Shown one piece after another: positions 17,955 to 27,545 of a DNA stretch of 64,000 nucleotides. The stretch covers positions 1 to 64,000 of the forward strand of contig NZ_BSPQ01000026.1 in assembly GCF_030161115.1 (NCBI RefSeq), read 5' to 3'. Under the pieces are notes generated by a model that saw only the letters and a list, made by a program, of their open reading frames with translations, was not told the origin of the DNA and searched no databases. The first letter of the stretch is position 1, and every line of letters begins with the position of its first letter. Both the position numbers and the translations under genes were made by a program. The stretch is from Psychromonas marina. GTDB taxonomy: Bacteria > Pseudomonadota > Gammaproteobacteria > Enterobacterales > Psychromonadaceae.

Positions 17955-19316
17955 ATGCGCAATTCAGAGATAAAAGAGCTACAAGATGAACCAGCTTGCG
18001 AGCATAACAAAAAATCCAAATCTGGCTGTGCACCTGCTACACCGGGTGCTACTGCAGGAGGATGTTGTTTTGACGGCGCACAAATCACCCTATTACCAAT
18101 CACCGATGTTGCCCATATCGTACATGGTCCGGTTGGTTGTGCAGGCAGTTCATGGGATAAACGCGGTACACAAAGTTCAGGCCCAGAGCTATTTCGCTTA
18201 GGTTTTACCACCGACCTTAATGAGCAGGACGTGATCATGGGGCGCGGTGAAAAACGCCTCTATCACTCCATTTTACAGGTCGCCAAAAAACATGCCCCCG
18301 AGGCGGTATTTGTTTACAACACCTGTGTACCAGCGATGGAGGGGGATGATATAGAAGCGGTTTGCCGCATGGCAGAGCTAAAGATAAATCTTCCTGTTAT
18401 CGCCGTAGATGCAGCGGGTTTTTACGGTAATAAAAATCTCGGTAACCGTATCGCGGGTGAATTGATGGTTGATAAAGTGGTCGGTACAGCGAAACCCGCG
18501 CCGAAGCCGCTTTCTCCTCACCAAATACACGATATTGCCTTAGTGGGTGAATACAATATTGCGGGCGAACTTTGGCACATCCTGCCGCTACTCGATCAAT
18601 TAGGCTTACGTGTTTTAGCCAACCTCTCCGGCGATTGCCGTTTCAAAGAGCTGCAAACCATGCATCATGCTAAAGCACTGATGCTGGTCTGTTCACGCGC
18701 GCAAATCAACGTTGCCCGTAAACTTGAGCAGCAATACCAGATTCCTTGGTTTGAGGGCAGCTTTTACGGTATTCGTGATATCTGCGATGCACTACGCCAA
18801 TTTGCCTCACTAATTAATGATCCCGACCTCACTCAACGCACCGAAGAGTTGATTGAAGATCAACTCGTTTGGCTGAATGCTGAGCTAGCCCCCTACCGTG
18901 AACAGCTTCAGGGTAAAAAAGCACTGCTCTATACCGGTGGCGTTAAATCTTGGTCGATTGTTTCTGCCCTACAAGACCTAGGTATGCAAGTGGTTGCCAG
19001 TGGAACGCGCAAAAGCACCGAAGAGGATAAAGCCAGAATCCGAGAGTTAATGGGCGCAGATGCGATTTTATTAGATGAAACTAGCCCGCGAAACCTACTC
19101 GATGTCGCTTACCAATATAAAGCAGACGTGATGATCGCCGGTGGTCGTAATATGTACACCGCCTATAAAGCAAGAATGCCCTTTGTTGAGGTCAATCAAG
19201 AACGTGAACACGCCTTTGCTGGGTTTAAAGGCATGGTAACCCTAGCACAGCAGCTGTGTTTAACCTTACAAAGCCCAGTTTGGCAGCAAGCACGCAGCGC
19301 GCCACCTTGGCATTAA
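17955..19316 (+). CDS. nifE: FeMo-cofactor scaffold protein NifE
   Basis: With NifN it forms a NifDK-like scaffold on which the NifB cofactor is converted to FeMo-co by insertion of molybdenum and homocitrate. The sequence is close to Klebsiella NifE throughout, with [13 protein letters not shown] (about 57-69), [16 protein letters not shown] (about 121-136) and [12 protein letters not shown] near the C-terminus. I chose the ATG at 17955 (453 residues) because [18 protein letters not shown] aligns with the Klebsiella start and GGGG lies six bases upstream; an in-frame ATG at 17943 would add four residues. Confidence 0.97.
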   Translation: MRNSEIKELQDEPACEHNKKSKSGCAPATPGATAGGCCFDGAQITLLPITDVAHIVHGPVGCAGSSWDKRGTQSSGPELFRLGFTTDLNEQDVIMGRGEKRLYHSILQVAKKHAPEAVFVYNTCVPAMEGDDIEAVCRMAELKINLPVIAVDAAGFYGNKNLGNRIAGELMVDKVVGTAKPAPKPLSPHQIHDIALVGEYNIAGELWHILPLLDQLGLRVLANLSGDCRFKELQTMHHAKALMLVCSRAQINVARKLEQQYQIPWFEGSFYGIRDICDALRQFASLINDPDLTQRTEELIEDQLVWLNAELAPYREQLQGKKALLYTGGVKSWSIVSALQDLGMQVVASGTRKSTEEDKARIRELMGADAILLDETSPRNLLDVAYQYKADVMIAGGRNMYTAYKARMPFVEVNQEREHAFAGFKGMVTLAQQLCLTLQSPVWQQARSAPPWH

Positions 19317-19378
19317 TAGGCACTCTAAATAACCTATTTAAATCGTTTCGCATTCTCCCATAAAGCGAGGAAAACAAT

Positions 19379-20755
19379 ATGGCACAGGTAATTCCAAATA
19401 AAAAACCACTGGCAGAGCAACCTCTAAAAGTTGGTCAACCACTCGGCGCAGCACTAGCCTTTCTAGGCATGGATAAAGCGATGCCCCTGATGCATGCTGC
19501 CCAGGGTTGTAGCGCCTTTGCGAAGGTGTTTTTAATTCAGCACTTTCATGAACCGATTCCGATGCAATCTACCGCAATGGATCCTATCTCCACGGTAATG
19601 GGGTCCGATGAAAACTTAAAGCAAGCATTCACCAATATCGCACAAACACACCACCCTAAGTTGATCGGTTTATTAACCTCGGGTTTAACCGAAGCACAAG
19701 GGGCAGATATCGAGCAATCGGTACGTTTATTTAAACAGGAAAACAGCAAGTTCAAAAACACCGCGATTGTGCCGGTTAACACCCCCGATTTTTATGGCTC
19801 ACTGGAGAGTGGTTATGCATCCGCGGTGGAAGCTATGATTTCACATCTAGTACCCAACAAAGCACCGAGTAGCGCACGTCGAAAACGGATCAATATTTTA
19901 GTCAGCCATATGCTCACCCCAGGCGATATTGAGCAGCTGAAAAGTTATGTAGAAGCGTTTGGACTGACACCAATTGTGATACCCGATGCCAGTCTGTCAC
20001 TTGATGGTTACCTAGCTAAACAGGACTTTAATGCGTTATCGCAGGGTGGTGCAACCGTTGAGCAGATCAAAACCGCCGGTCAAGCATTAGCGACCATTGT
20101 CATTGGTCGTTCCTTAGAACGAGCCGCTAAGTTATTAATCGAGCGCACTCAAATCCCCACCGAAACCTTTGCACACCTACATACCCTTGAAGAAACAGAT
20201 CGATTAATAAAATATTTAACTGAACTCAGCGGACGCAAAGTACCAGTCAATATTGAACGCGCTCGCGGTCAATTATGTGATGCGCTAATCGATACCCATA
20301 CCCAACTGGGTGGAAAAAGTGCCGCATTAGCGATGGAGGCAGATCACCTTACCGCTTTCACCGCCCTATTTGCCTCCATCAATATAAAATTACCGGTATT
20401 GATTGCCCCCTGTAACCAACCACAACTTGCTTCACTGCCCGTTGAACAGGTAAAAATAGGCGACCTACAAGACTTACAAGAGTTGGCGATGGAAGCAGAT
20501 GTAGATCTGTTATTAGGTAACTCCCATGTTAACGCTATTGCCAAAAAGATGAACTTGCCATTACTGCGTATCGGTATCCCTATTCATGATCAGTTTGGCT
20601 GTTTTGCAAAAAACAGTATCGGTTATAGCGGCATCCGTAACACCCTGTTTGAACTGTCTAATCTATTACGCCATGAAGTACACAGCATTCCCGTTTATCA
20701 CTCTCCTCTGAAACAAGATTTAACCCAGATAGAGGCAGGAGTTGAATATGCCTAA
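19379..20755 (+). CDS. nifN: FeMo-cofactor scaffold protein NifN
   Basis: Partner of NifE in the alpha2beta2 scaffold for cofactor maturation. The 458-residue product is NifK-like: KVGQPLGAALAFLGMDKAMP near residues 17-36, HAAQGCSAFAKVFLIQHFHE around 40-60 with a conserved cysteine, and LLTSGLTEAQGADIEQ (about 99-114). Near the C-terminus LLRIGIPIHDQFG matches the NifN/NifK fold. It starts after GCGAGGAAA and overlaps nifX at its stop, so translation of the two is probably coupled. Confidence 0.96.
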   Translation: MAQVIPNKKPLAEQPLKVGQPLGAALAFLGMDKAMPLMHAAQGCSAFAKVFLIQHFHEPIPMQSTAMDPISTVMGSDENLKQAFTNIAQTHHPKLIGLLTSGLTEAQGADIEQSVRLFKQENSKFKNTAIVPVNTPDFYGSLESGYASAVEAMISHLVPNKAPSSARRKRINILVSHMLTPGDIEQLKSYVEAFGLTPIVIPDASLSLDGYLAKQDFNALSQGGATVEQIKTAGQALATIVIGRSLERAAKLLIERTQIPTETFAHLHTLEETDRLIKYLTELSGRKVPVNIERARGQLCDALIDTHTQLGGKSAALAMEADHLTAFTALFASINIKLPVLIAPCNQPQLASLPVEQVKIGDLQDLQELAMEADVDLLLGNSHVNAIAKKMNLPLLRIGIPIHDQFGCFAKNSIGYSGIRNTLFELSNLLRHEVHSIPVYHSPLKQDLTQIEAGVEYA

Positions 20756-21179
20756 ACAGCAACAACAGCGTCTCAATATCGCCTTTGCAAGCAGCAATGA
20801 AAGCGATCTGGATGAGCATTTTGGTAGTTGTCAGCAACTGTCCATCTACCGCCTATCTCCCGATAGCTGGAAACATATAAAAAGCGTTCAATTTGCAACT
20901 GTGCAGGGGCATAACCAGCAAAAAATTGTACAGCGGTTGGCGGTACTCAGCGACTGTTTTGCTGTGTACAGCCTTGCCTGCGGTAACTCCGTTCGCCAAC
21001 AACTATTAGCACAAGGGACACGCGTAGTGGTTCACCCACAACGTGAAGCTATCGAACAGCTATTAACGCAGATTCAAGCAAACTGGCCAGGGGCGATAGC
21101 TCAGCGTCAGAGCAGGCAACGTAACAAAAAGCAGGATGAAAATTATTTTAACCATTTAGCAGAGAGCGAGTGGGAATAG
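20748..21179 (+). CDS. nifX: NifX, FeMo-cofactor precursor carrier
   Basis: Binds NifB-co or a later cofactor intermediate and passes it to and from NifEN. The 143-residue product carries the family fold, with LNIAFASSNESDLDEHFG near the N-terminus, and a basic Gln/Arg-rich C-terminal tail as in Klebsiella NifX. The ATG at 20748 overlaps the nifN stop by eight bases and has AGGAG six bases upstream; a TTG six bases earlier is in frame but less likely. It lies between nifN and fdxB. Confidence 0.92.
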   Translation: MPKQQQQRLNIAFASSNESDLDEHFGSCQQLSIYRLSPDSWKHIKSVQFATVQGHNQQKIVQRLAVLSDCFAVYSLACGNSVRQQLLAQGTRVVVHPQREAIEQLLTQIQANWPGAIAQRQSRQRNKKQDENYFNHLAESEWE

Positions 21180-21225
21180 GCTGATTCTGCACAGGAAGCA
21201 ATTTTAATTAAAAAAGGAGAGAAAA

Positions 21226-21513
21226 ATGGCATTTGTAACAGGATTAACCAAATCAGGACAAAGTTGGACGCCTGAATTTGTAGATAGTTTAGATCAGGCA
21301 AACTGTATCGGTTGTGGACGTTGCTACAACGTCTGCACCCGAGATGTATTTGCCCCAGAAGAGATAGAGGTCGATAAGGATGATGAGGGCGATTACGATG
21401 ATGATGTACGCATGGTGATGGCACTCGCTGATGCAGATAACTGCATCGGTTGTGGCGCCTGCGCAAAAGCCTGCTCCAAGGGTTGTTTTGTGAGTGCCGC
21501 ACAAAGCTTGTAA
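21226..21513 (+). CDS. fdxB: Nif-specific ferredoxin III (FdxB type)
   Basis: A 95-residue two-cluster ferredoxin of the type found after nifX in many diazotrophs. The first cluster motif is CIGCGRCYNVC (about 24-34) and the second CIGCGACAKAC (about 76-86), separated by a very acidic stretch of about 20 residues rich in Asp and Glu (about 40-60). That inserted acidic linker is typical of the family. It probably carries electrons to nitrogenase or to cofactor assembly. It follows an AAAAAGGAGAG ribosome-binding site and ends the nifENX operon. Confidence 0.93.
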   Translation: MAFVTGLTKSGQSWTPEFVDSLDQANCIGCGRCYNVCTRDVFAPEEIEVDKDDEGDYDDDVRMVMALADADNCIGCGACAKACSKGCFVSAAQSL

Positions 21514-21758
21514 CGGCAACAATGGGACAACGCGAGTTTTATTATTTAGTTCGCTAATTTAAGCTGCTGATGTCCCTTTCTTTTTTCTTCATCGTAATAC
21601 TTATTTCCTAAATCATAATTGTTTATTGCTGCTGCTCATAGGAATGACTCCATCGAACTGCAAAACTGTGTTTCGGTTTATCATCATTTACTCTCCAAGA
21701 GGCTAAGTATCACTTGCCATAACAAACAATGAATCACTACATAAAATCTATTAACTCA

Positions 21759-22440
21759 TAAATACGTAAACAGATATTACCTTTTGGTTGTGGGTGTTTC
21801 GCCTTTGGCGAGTTCATTTTCTTTGAACAGCCAAAGAAAACGGAACCAAAAGAAAGGCTGCCCTAATTATTTTCTGATTTGCACGCCCTGATTGCTTATA
21901 ACGCACCAGCTCGTACAGCACATCCATGTGCTGACTGAGCTTAGCCGACTGCTCATATCACTATGCTGTCGCATAATTCGCTGCCTACCCTTGCTAAGCA
22001 GTCATGCCTTAGCAAGAAAATAAAAAGAGGTCTCTGTTAACCGCAATGGTCACTTTTCGAGGAAGTAGTGTATTTGTTTCGGCTAATGCCTGAGGGAAAT
22101 TAGCATAAAAGCGTACACACAGAGATTCCGTCACATTTTTCTGATAGAAAGGATCACTTTAGCAAAGGAAATTATGGAGCGAATTGAACGACAGTTCAGA
22201 TCTATGAGCGGGCTAAGCTCAGCGTCCCCTTTGACTTTCATTAGCGGTTGCATGCACATAGATGTGCATGCAGCCGCGGTGCGTTAAGAAGTGATACTTT
22301 TTAGCAGATTAAAAAATGTATCGCAACGGCACTTTTTGGTTACTTTATCTTGCTGTTGAGAAAAAGTGACTCGCCGAGAGGCGAAACCACTGCCTAATAA
22401 GCTTAATTACCGACTGGATGAGCGCAGAAGAACAAGGTAT
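21759..22440. repeat. Hairpin-rich non-coding repeat, copy 1 (TIR element)
   Basis: The 682-base copy starts TAAATACGTAAACAG and ends GAACAAGGTAT; both ends recur in copy 2. Inside, GTTTCGCC at 21796 and GGCGAAAC ending at 22387 mark imperfect terminal inverted repeats of roughly 60 bases, about 592 bases apart. The left end also holds a 9-bp hairpin (21817-21840). Further palindromes include CAGCACAT-cc-ATGTGCTG (21916-21933) and a long one at 22244-22277. No credible reading frame is present. It looks like a MITE-type or other mobile non-coding element, now degenerate. Confidence 0.75.
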
Positions 22441-22493
22441 TCCGCCCTTGGCACAACAACAAACAAGAGCCTCACTATTTAAAATGTACTCAC

Positions 22494-23088
22494 TAAATAC
22501 GTAAACAGTTTTTACCTTTTGGTTGTGGGTGTTTCGCCTTTGGCGAGTTCATTTTCTTTGAACAGCCAAAGAAAACGGAACCAAAAGAAAGGCTGCCCCA
22601 ACCATTTTTTATCTTGCACGTCATGATTACTTATAACGCAACAGCTCGTACAGCACATCCCTGTGCTGAAGCGAGCTTAGCCCCGACCTCCCTGTCGGGG
22701 CTTGCTAAGCAATCATGCCTTAACAAGAAAATGGAAGGGGATCCTGTGTACGCATTGTTTTCTATTTTCCCCTACATACCCCCCCCCTCATTTAGAAATA
22801 ACATAAATGCGTACACATAAGGATTCCGTTTACGTTTTTCTTGATAAATCAATTCCTTTAGCAAGTAACGACATGGATGTCGTTGCTAAGTTCGGCTCCG
22901 CACAGGGATGTGCGGTCCGAACTGGTGCGTTATAAAGGGATTTATTTGGCAAGATAAAAAAACGTTTCGGAACGGCATTCTTTGCTTACTTTCTTTTGCT
23001 GTTGAAAGAAAGTAATGTCGCCGACAAGGCGAAACCACTGCCTAATAGGTTTAATTACCGACTGGATGAGCGCAGACGAACAAGGTAT
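22494..23088. repeat. Hairpin-rich non-coding repeat, copy 2 (TIR element)
   Basis: The 595-base copy has the same direction and the same ends as copy 1. The inner inverted-repeat boundaries are GTTTCGCC at 22531 and GGCGAAAC ending at 23035. The interior differs from copy 1 but again carries hairpins, such as AGCCCCGAC/GTCGGGGCT (22679-22702), AACGACAT-gg-ATGTCGTT (22867-22884) and a CCGCACA/TGTGCGG pair near 22898-22916. Bases 22441-22493 between the copies and 23089-23286 after them are AT-rich, with nothing further recognised. Confidence 0.75.
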
Positions 23089-23286
23089 CACTCTTAATGA
23101 TTTCATTTTCTTTGCCAATTTCCCTACATTTAGCTTGTTCAAATAACAAACAATGAAGCTAAGCTATTGATCCACTGTTTTAGCGGAGTATTATTAAATC
23201 AGTTTTAATAATAAGCTCTATTTCATTATTGCCACAAAATATGGAATAGTTTTACTTATCTATACTGTTATATTTCAGGCGGGGTT

Positions 23287-24294
23287 ATGAAGAATCCAAC
23301 TAATAAGAATCATTTTAGCCCTACTTTTGCCAATCAAAATTGGACGAGCAAAGAGGAAGGTTGGCATTACAGTTATTATTACTTTTGCGAGAATAGACAA
23401 TGTGTTGTTGAAGCGCATAAGGATAAAGGTAAAACGGCATGGGGGTTTAAATATAATTTATATTCACAATCTATTGAAGATAAGCTTGATATTGAATTAG
23501 AAAATCAAGCCAGCCTACTTTATAAAAAGCTGTTATTGAATGAGTTGTTATCTCCGAATGAAAGAATGAAATGGGGACAGTTTATTATTTCTCAAGCAGT
23601 AAGGACTCCAAGTTATTTTAAATATAGGGGAAAGTTAGAAGAATTGAACGGTGGTGATAAATCATATAAAGATGAAATTATTGGTTGCCAGTGGTGTGAT
23701 GATAACAAGTATATTGCAAATCGAAATTGGATAATTCTTGAAGCTGCTGAGGATGATTACTTTGTGCGAACTGACAACCCTATTTATATGACAGGCTTTC
23801 TCAATAATCCAACAACGGCCATATATTACCCTCTGAGTCCAAAAAAATGTTTTGTTGCTTGTTCATTTATTGAAAATATTTATATGCCTAAAGGTATGGA
23901 AATACCTCCCCCTAAACAGCAACTCCACAAACTATCAAAAGGTGATGCGGTAAAAATTAACTTTGACATCATAAGGTCAACTTCTAACTCATTAATTGTC
24001 GCGAAAAGAAATAACGATTGGGCAACTAATCACATGAATTTACAGTTGCTCGGGGTAGCCCCCCAAATCCCATTTATGTTGTCTACTGCGGATAATGCCA
24101 TATCGGAATTAGAGCAGATGAATCGAATTATTAATTTAATGAGCATTACTGATAATGTTGAATATTCACAGAACAGAGAATATGAATTAAAACCATTTTA
24201 TGGTACTGAGTTTTCGATGGGGATTAATCCTTTTTCAGTTTTTGGTGTTACTGATGAGAAATTACGAGAGTTACATCCTGACATTGAAATTTAA
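23287..24294 (+). CDS. DUF4238-like protein of unknown function
   Basis: The 335-residue product starts MKNPTNKNHFSPTFANQNW, resembling the N-H-[FY]-P-x-F opening of DUF4238 proteins. An internal WIILEAAEDDYFVRTDNPIY segment (about 148-167) followed by a YPLSP stretch fits the same family's later region. The family has no established function. The gene is more AT-rich than the nif genes around it, is unrelated to nitrogen fixation and follows the repeat pair, suggesting a separate arrival. It starts after a GGCGGGG ribosome-binding site; no promoter was identified. Confidence 0.55.
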   Translation: MKNPTNKNHFSPTFANQNWTSKEEGWHYSYYYFCENRQCVVEAHKDKGKTAWGFKYNLYSQSIEDKLDIELENQASLLYKKLLLNELLSPNERMKWGQFIISQAVRTPSYFKYRGKLEELNGGDKSYKDEIIGCQWCDDNKYIANRNWIILEAAEDDYFVRTDNPIYMTGFLNNPTTAIYYPLSPKKCFVACSFIENIYMPKGMEIPPPKQQLHKLSKGDAVKINFDIIRSTSNSLIVAKRNNDWATNHMNLQLLGVAPQIPFMLSTADNAISELEQMNRIINLMSITDNVEYSQNREYELKPFYGTEFSMGINPFSVFGVTDEKLRELHPDIEI

Positions 24295-24344
24295 CAAGCA
24301 ATTAAAGTTACAACAAAACTTCCAAGCTCAAATGGAGAGTAAGA

Positions 24345-24881
24345 ATGCATAAAAAGATCATCGACTTTTGGTTCAACGAGCTTGAACCAGCTCAGTGGTG
24401 GCAAAAAGATCTCGCGCTTGATGCAATGATCCAAAAACGATTTGCTGCATTGCATCAACAAGCAAAAGCTAGCGAGCTTTTTGAGTGGCGTCAAAGCGCA
24501 TTAGGCAGCCTTGCTGAAGTCATCATTCTCGACCAATTCTCACGTAACATCTATCGCGATAAACCAGAATCTTTCGCCTGCGATCCATTAGGCTTAGCGC
24601 TCGCCCAATTTGCAATATCCAAAGGCTTTGACACAGAGTTACCTGCAACACAGCGTAGCTTTTTCTACCTGCCATTTATGCATAGCGAATCTAAATTAAT
24701 CCATGCTGAAGCCGTCAAACTGTTTGAGTCTTTAGATAACCTACATAACTTAGAATTTGAGCACAAACACAAAGTGATAATCGATCACTTTGGCCGCTAT
24801 CCACACCGAAATGCTATTTTAGGACGAGTATCAACACCTGAAGAGTGCGAGTTTCTCAAGCAATCAGACTCAAGCTTTTGA
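24345..24881 (+). CDS. DUF924 family protein
   Basis: The 178-residue product has the family pattern: IIDFWFNELEPAQWW at the N-terminus (about 4-18), VIILDQFSRNIYRD (about 58-71), a FFYLPFMHSE segment (about 106-115) and DHFGRYPHRNAILGR (about 147-161) near the C-terminus. The fold is helical and TPR-like; the function is unknown. It starts after AATGGAGAG, 50 bases beyond the DUF4238-like gene, and converges on nifA with a 20-base gap. The gene is widespread in Proteobacteria and has no known nif role. Confidence 0.85.
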   Translation: MHKKIIDFWFNELEPAQWWQKDLALDAMIQKRFAALHQQAKASELFEWRQSALGSLAEVIILDQFSRNIYRDKPESFACDPLGLALAQFAISKGFDTELPATQRSFFYLPFMHSESKLIHAEAVKLFESLDNLHNLEFEHKHKVIIDHFGRYPHRNAILGRVSTPEECEFLKQSDSSF

Positions 24882-24901
24882 GTCATTGAGATAACAGCAA
24901 C

Positions 24902-26497
24902 CTAAATCCGTCTTACATGGATATTCATGGTCTGAATGCGGTAAGCGATCTGTCTTGGACTCATGCCTAACAAACGTGCGGCTTTTGCTTGTACCCAGCC
25001 CGATTGTTCCAAGGCATTAATCACTCGTTGGCGTTCATCTTCTGCACTCTCACTGATAGAGGCCACCATAGGTTGCGCCACCGCTTGGTTCATTTCAGGC
25101 TGTACAGCGCTATTGAGCTGCATACTTGATTGATTGAGCATCACTACATCACGATCAATCAAACCCGATTCACTCATCACTGCCGCACGCTCCAAGCAGT
25201 TTTCCAACTCCCTGATATTACCCGGCCAGTTGTGCCCCATTAACAGACGAATGGCACCCTCACTTATTCTTAGGGTGCGACGCTGGCGCTTGGCAATTTT
25301 ATTTATTAAAAAACGCGCTAAATCGGGTAGGTCGGCCAATTTATCGCGTAGCGCAGGCAGATGGATCGGCATCACATTCAAACGGTAGTAGAGATCTTCA
25401 CGAAAATCACCACTGCGCACATCCAACTCTAAGGGCCTGTTTGTCGCAGCAACAATACGTACGTCTACCTTAATAGTGGTGTGCCCACCGACTCGCTCAA
25501 ACTCGCCTTCTTGTAGCACGCGAAGTAGCTTAGCTTGAAAGCTGGCGCTGATCTCCCCAATCTCATCCAGAAATAACGTGCCGCCATCGGCTAACTCAAA
25601 GCGTCCTTTGCGCATTTTAACCGCACCAGTAAAGGCGCCTTTTTCATGTCCAAATAGTTCACTTTCCAATAAATTATCAGGCAGCGCAGCACAGTTAAGT
25701 TTAATAAAGGGCGCATTAGCACGTGGCGAATTAGCAGCAATTGAGGTGGCAATTAACTCCTTACCCGTACCACTTTCACCTCGGACCAATACCGTGGTAT
25801 CAAATTTTGCCACCAATTTAACCGCTTCAAATATCTGCTGCATCGCTGCTGTATGTCCGACCATAAAATCGACACCCGGCTGCATATTCGCCTTAGGAGG
25901 TTGAGTCGCTTTAAGCTGTAACACCTCATTGTGATTTTGTAGCTCTTGTTTCTCTTGTTGCACGCGTGTTGATAGCTGCAGTGAATTAAGAATTAAATTA
26001 GCGACCATCTCTAAAAAGCGCGTACGTGCAGAGAGTTCATTTAAATTACTATTCATTGGCTGAGCAGCAAGCACCCCTTTAGGGTTGGAGCGACTGCCAA
26101 GAGGGACACAGATAAGTGGCAGATCATAATCATAGAGACTAAGGCGATCTAAAAAACGCGGATCTTGGGAAACTTTAGCAATCACCTGCGATTCGCCCCG
26201 TGCTTGCACATTACCTAAGATACCTTCATTAATGCGGTATCTTATTTTTGAGGCATCACGTATCACCTCAGGATTAGCACCGTGTAACGCTTGTACTAGC
26301 ATCGCTTGGCGCTCATCATTATAAAGCGTCACCATGCCAAACTGCATTCCCGCCATCTCATGTAAGCAACACAACATCTGCTGAAGTGTCTCTTCCATAT
26401 TTAATGATTGACTTAAAATAACGCTGATTCGATGCAATGCATTTAACTGACGTTCAGCGTTAAAAACCTGTTGTGAAGTATCAATTGACTCTTCCAT
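24902..26497 (-). CDS. nifA: Nif-specific sigma-54 activator NifA
   Basis: Activates the sigma-54 nif promoters by binding TGT-N10-ACA sites. The 531 residues show an N-terminal GAF domain (about 20-180), an AAA+ domain with Walker A GESGTGKE (240-247), the sigma-54-contacting GAFTGA (287-292) and Walker B TLFLDE (307-312), and a Fis-type helix-turn-helix (about 498-525). The interdomain linker after ELENC (Cys434) has no further cysteines, so the CX4C oxygen-sensing motif of rhizobial NifA is absent and the protein is of the Klebsiella/Azotobacter type. Those proteins are inhibited by NifL, but no nifL is present here. It diverges from rnfA. Confidence 0.97.
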   Translation of the reverse strand: MEESIDTSQQVFNAERQLNALHRISVILSQSLNMEETLQQMLCCLHEMAGMQFGMVTLYNDERQAMLVQALHGANPEVIRDASKIRYRINEGILGNVQARGESQVIAKVSQDPRFLDRLSLYDYDLPLICVPLGSRSNPKGVLAAQPMNSNLNELSARTRFLEMVANLILNSLQLSTRVQQEKQELQNHNEVLQLKATQPPKANMQPGVDFMVGHTAAMQQIFEAVKLVAKFDTTVLVRGESGTGKELIATSIAANSPRANAPFIKLNCAALPDNLLESELFGHEKGAFTGAVKMRKGRFELADGGTLFLDEIGEISASFQAKLLRVLQEGEFERVGGHTTIKVDVRIVAATNRPLELDVRSGDFREDLYYRLNVMPIHLPALRDKLADLPDLARFLINKIAKRQRRTLRISEGAIRLLMGHNWPGNIRELENCLERAAVMSESGLIDRDVVMLNQSSMQLNSAVQPEMNQAVAQPMVASISESAEDERQRVINALEQSGWVQAKAARLLGMSPRQIAYRIQTMNIHVRRI

Positions 26498-26505
26498 ACA
26501 AAGTC

Positions 26506-26523
26506 CTATTAATCCATTAATAG
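26506..26523 (-). promoter_or_regulatory. Palindrome overlapping the nifA ribosome-binding site
   Basis: CTATTAAT-CC-ATTAATAG is a perfect 8-bp inverted repeat beginning nine bases upstream of the nifA start. Two bases of the AGGA ribosome-binding site (26504-26507) fall inside it. It could be an operator or an RNA hairpin limiting nifA translation. There is no direct evidence for either. Confidence 0.45.
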
Positions 26524-26564
26524 AGGATTGGTGAGTTTAAAAATATATGAGAGCGTAAGTTTGC

Positions 26565-26580
26565 TGTCGTAAAACCCACA
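26565..26580. promoter_or_regulatory. NifA activator site in the nifA-rnfA intergenic region
   Basis: TGTCGTAAAACCCACA is an exact TGT-N10-ACA. It lies 246 bases upstream of the rnfA promoter and 68 bases upstream of the nifA start, so it may serve rnf from a distance, act on nifA itself, or both. The motif is symmetric and has no direction. Confidence 0.65.
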
Positions 26581-26825
26581 ATTTGTCTTAACTACATCAG
26601 CCGATACGCTCAAGGATGACCACACTATTAATAAGGCAATTAATATACCAAATAAGGGACTACCTACTTCAAATGCCACTTAATTAAATCAACAAATGAT
26701 CTAAAACAAACAACCATTAGGTTTACATCACCGAATCCCCACCCAACAAAAATTCAACGCGCTGTTTAGGTGCGATTATTTACAAAACTGCCTCATTACT
26801 GTGCATTTATTAAGCAACTTTTAAT

Positions 26826-26841
26826 TGGCATATTTATCGCA
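26826..26841 (+). promoter_or_regulatory. Sigma-54 promoter of the rnf operon
   Basis: TGGCATATTTATCGCA keeps the GG and GC at correct -24/-12 spacing. It lies 133 bases upstream of the rnfA start chosen here. It makes this rnf operon part of the nif regulon. Confidence 0.78.
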
Positions 26842-26958
26842 ATAGCTTTATCAGAAATATATTTATCAATCATAAAAAGTATTAGCCATTGATAAATAGG
26901 TAAAAGCAAAAAGTTAACCTCAGGTTGTCGTTAAGCCCGGAGTATGAAGGAGAAGAAG

Positions 26959-27534
26959 ATGAGTCAATACCTATTACTACTGCTAACCACCAGCTTGGTA
27001 AACAATGTGGTACTCGCACAATTTTTAGGGTTATGCCCTTTTATGGGGGTGTCAAACAAGGTCAGCTCTGCCTTTGGAATGGGTTTAGCGACAACCTTTG
27101 TACTTACTCTTTCCTGTGCGGTTGGCTGGATACTAGAGCACTATCTATTAGTTCCTTTAGGGTTAGGTTTTTTACGCTTGCTGAGCTTTATTTTGGTGAT
27201 CGCGGTATTAGTGCAATTAACCGAAATGATGGTCGCTTACCAAAGCCCCGAACTGCATAAGGTACTCGGTATTTTCCTGCCTTTAATTACCACCAACTGT
27301 GCGGTACTCGGTGTTGCGCTACTGACGATTCGTGAACAGTTAGATTTTCTAGAAGCGATACTTTACGGCTTTGGATCCGCACTGGGCTTTACCATTGTGA
27401 TTGTTATTTTTTCAGGGCTGAGGGAGCGTATGACCCTATGTCGTATTCCCGAGACGATGGAAGGTGCACCGATTGGTTTTATTACCGCAGGCATATTAGC
27501 AATGGCGTTTTCTGGCTTTGCCGGATTAGCTTAA
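26959..27534 (+). CDS. rnfA: Electron transport complex membrane subunit RnfA
   Basis: Integral membrane subunit of the Rnf complex, which uses an ion gradient to drive electrons from NADH to ferredoxin or flavodoxin, here presumably for nitrogenase. The 191 residues form about six transmembrane helices, with the [20 protein letters not shown] start and the TTNCAVLG motif shared with RnfE and NqrD/E. I chose the ATG at 26959 because AAGGAG lies six bases upstream; an in-frame ATG at 26944 would put five charged residues first. First gene of the rnf operon. Confidence 0.95.
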   Translation: MSQYLLLLLTTSLVNNVVLAQFLGLCPFMGVSNKVSSAFGMGLATTFVLTLSCAVGWILEHYLLVPLGLGFLRLLSFILVIAVLVQLTEMMVAYQSPELHKVLGIFLPLITTNCAVLGVALLTIREQLDFLEAILYGFGSALGFTIVIVIFSGLRERMTLCRIPETMEGAPIGFITAGILAMAFSGFAGLA

Positions 27535-27545
27535 AGGAGTTAACC

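Noticed and set aside
22614-22820. A 68-codon open frame inside repeat copy 2
   Set aside because: It is made from the repeat's palindromes, has no ribosome-binding site and is not kept in copy 1.
21759-23088. CRISPR-like array, because of repeated short palindromes
   Set aside because: The palindromes differ in sequence and spacing and there are no regular spacers or cas genes; the pattern is two copies of one element.
27438-27545. Upstream extension of rnfB
   Set aside because: It overlaps the end of rnfA in another frame; a strong ribosome-binding site lies before the ATG at 27546.
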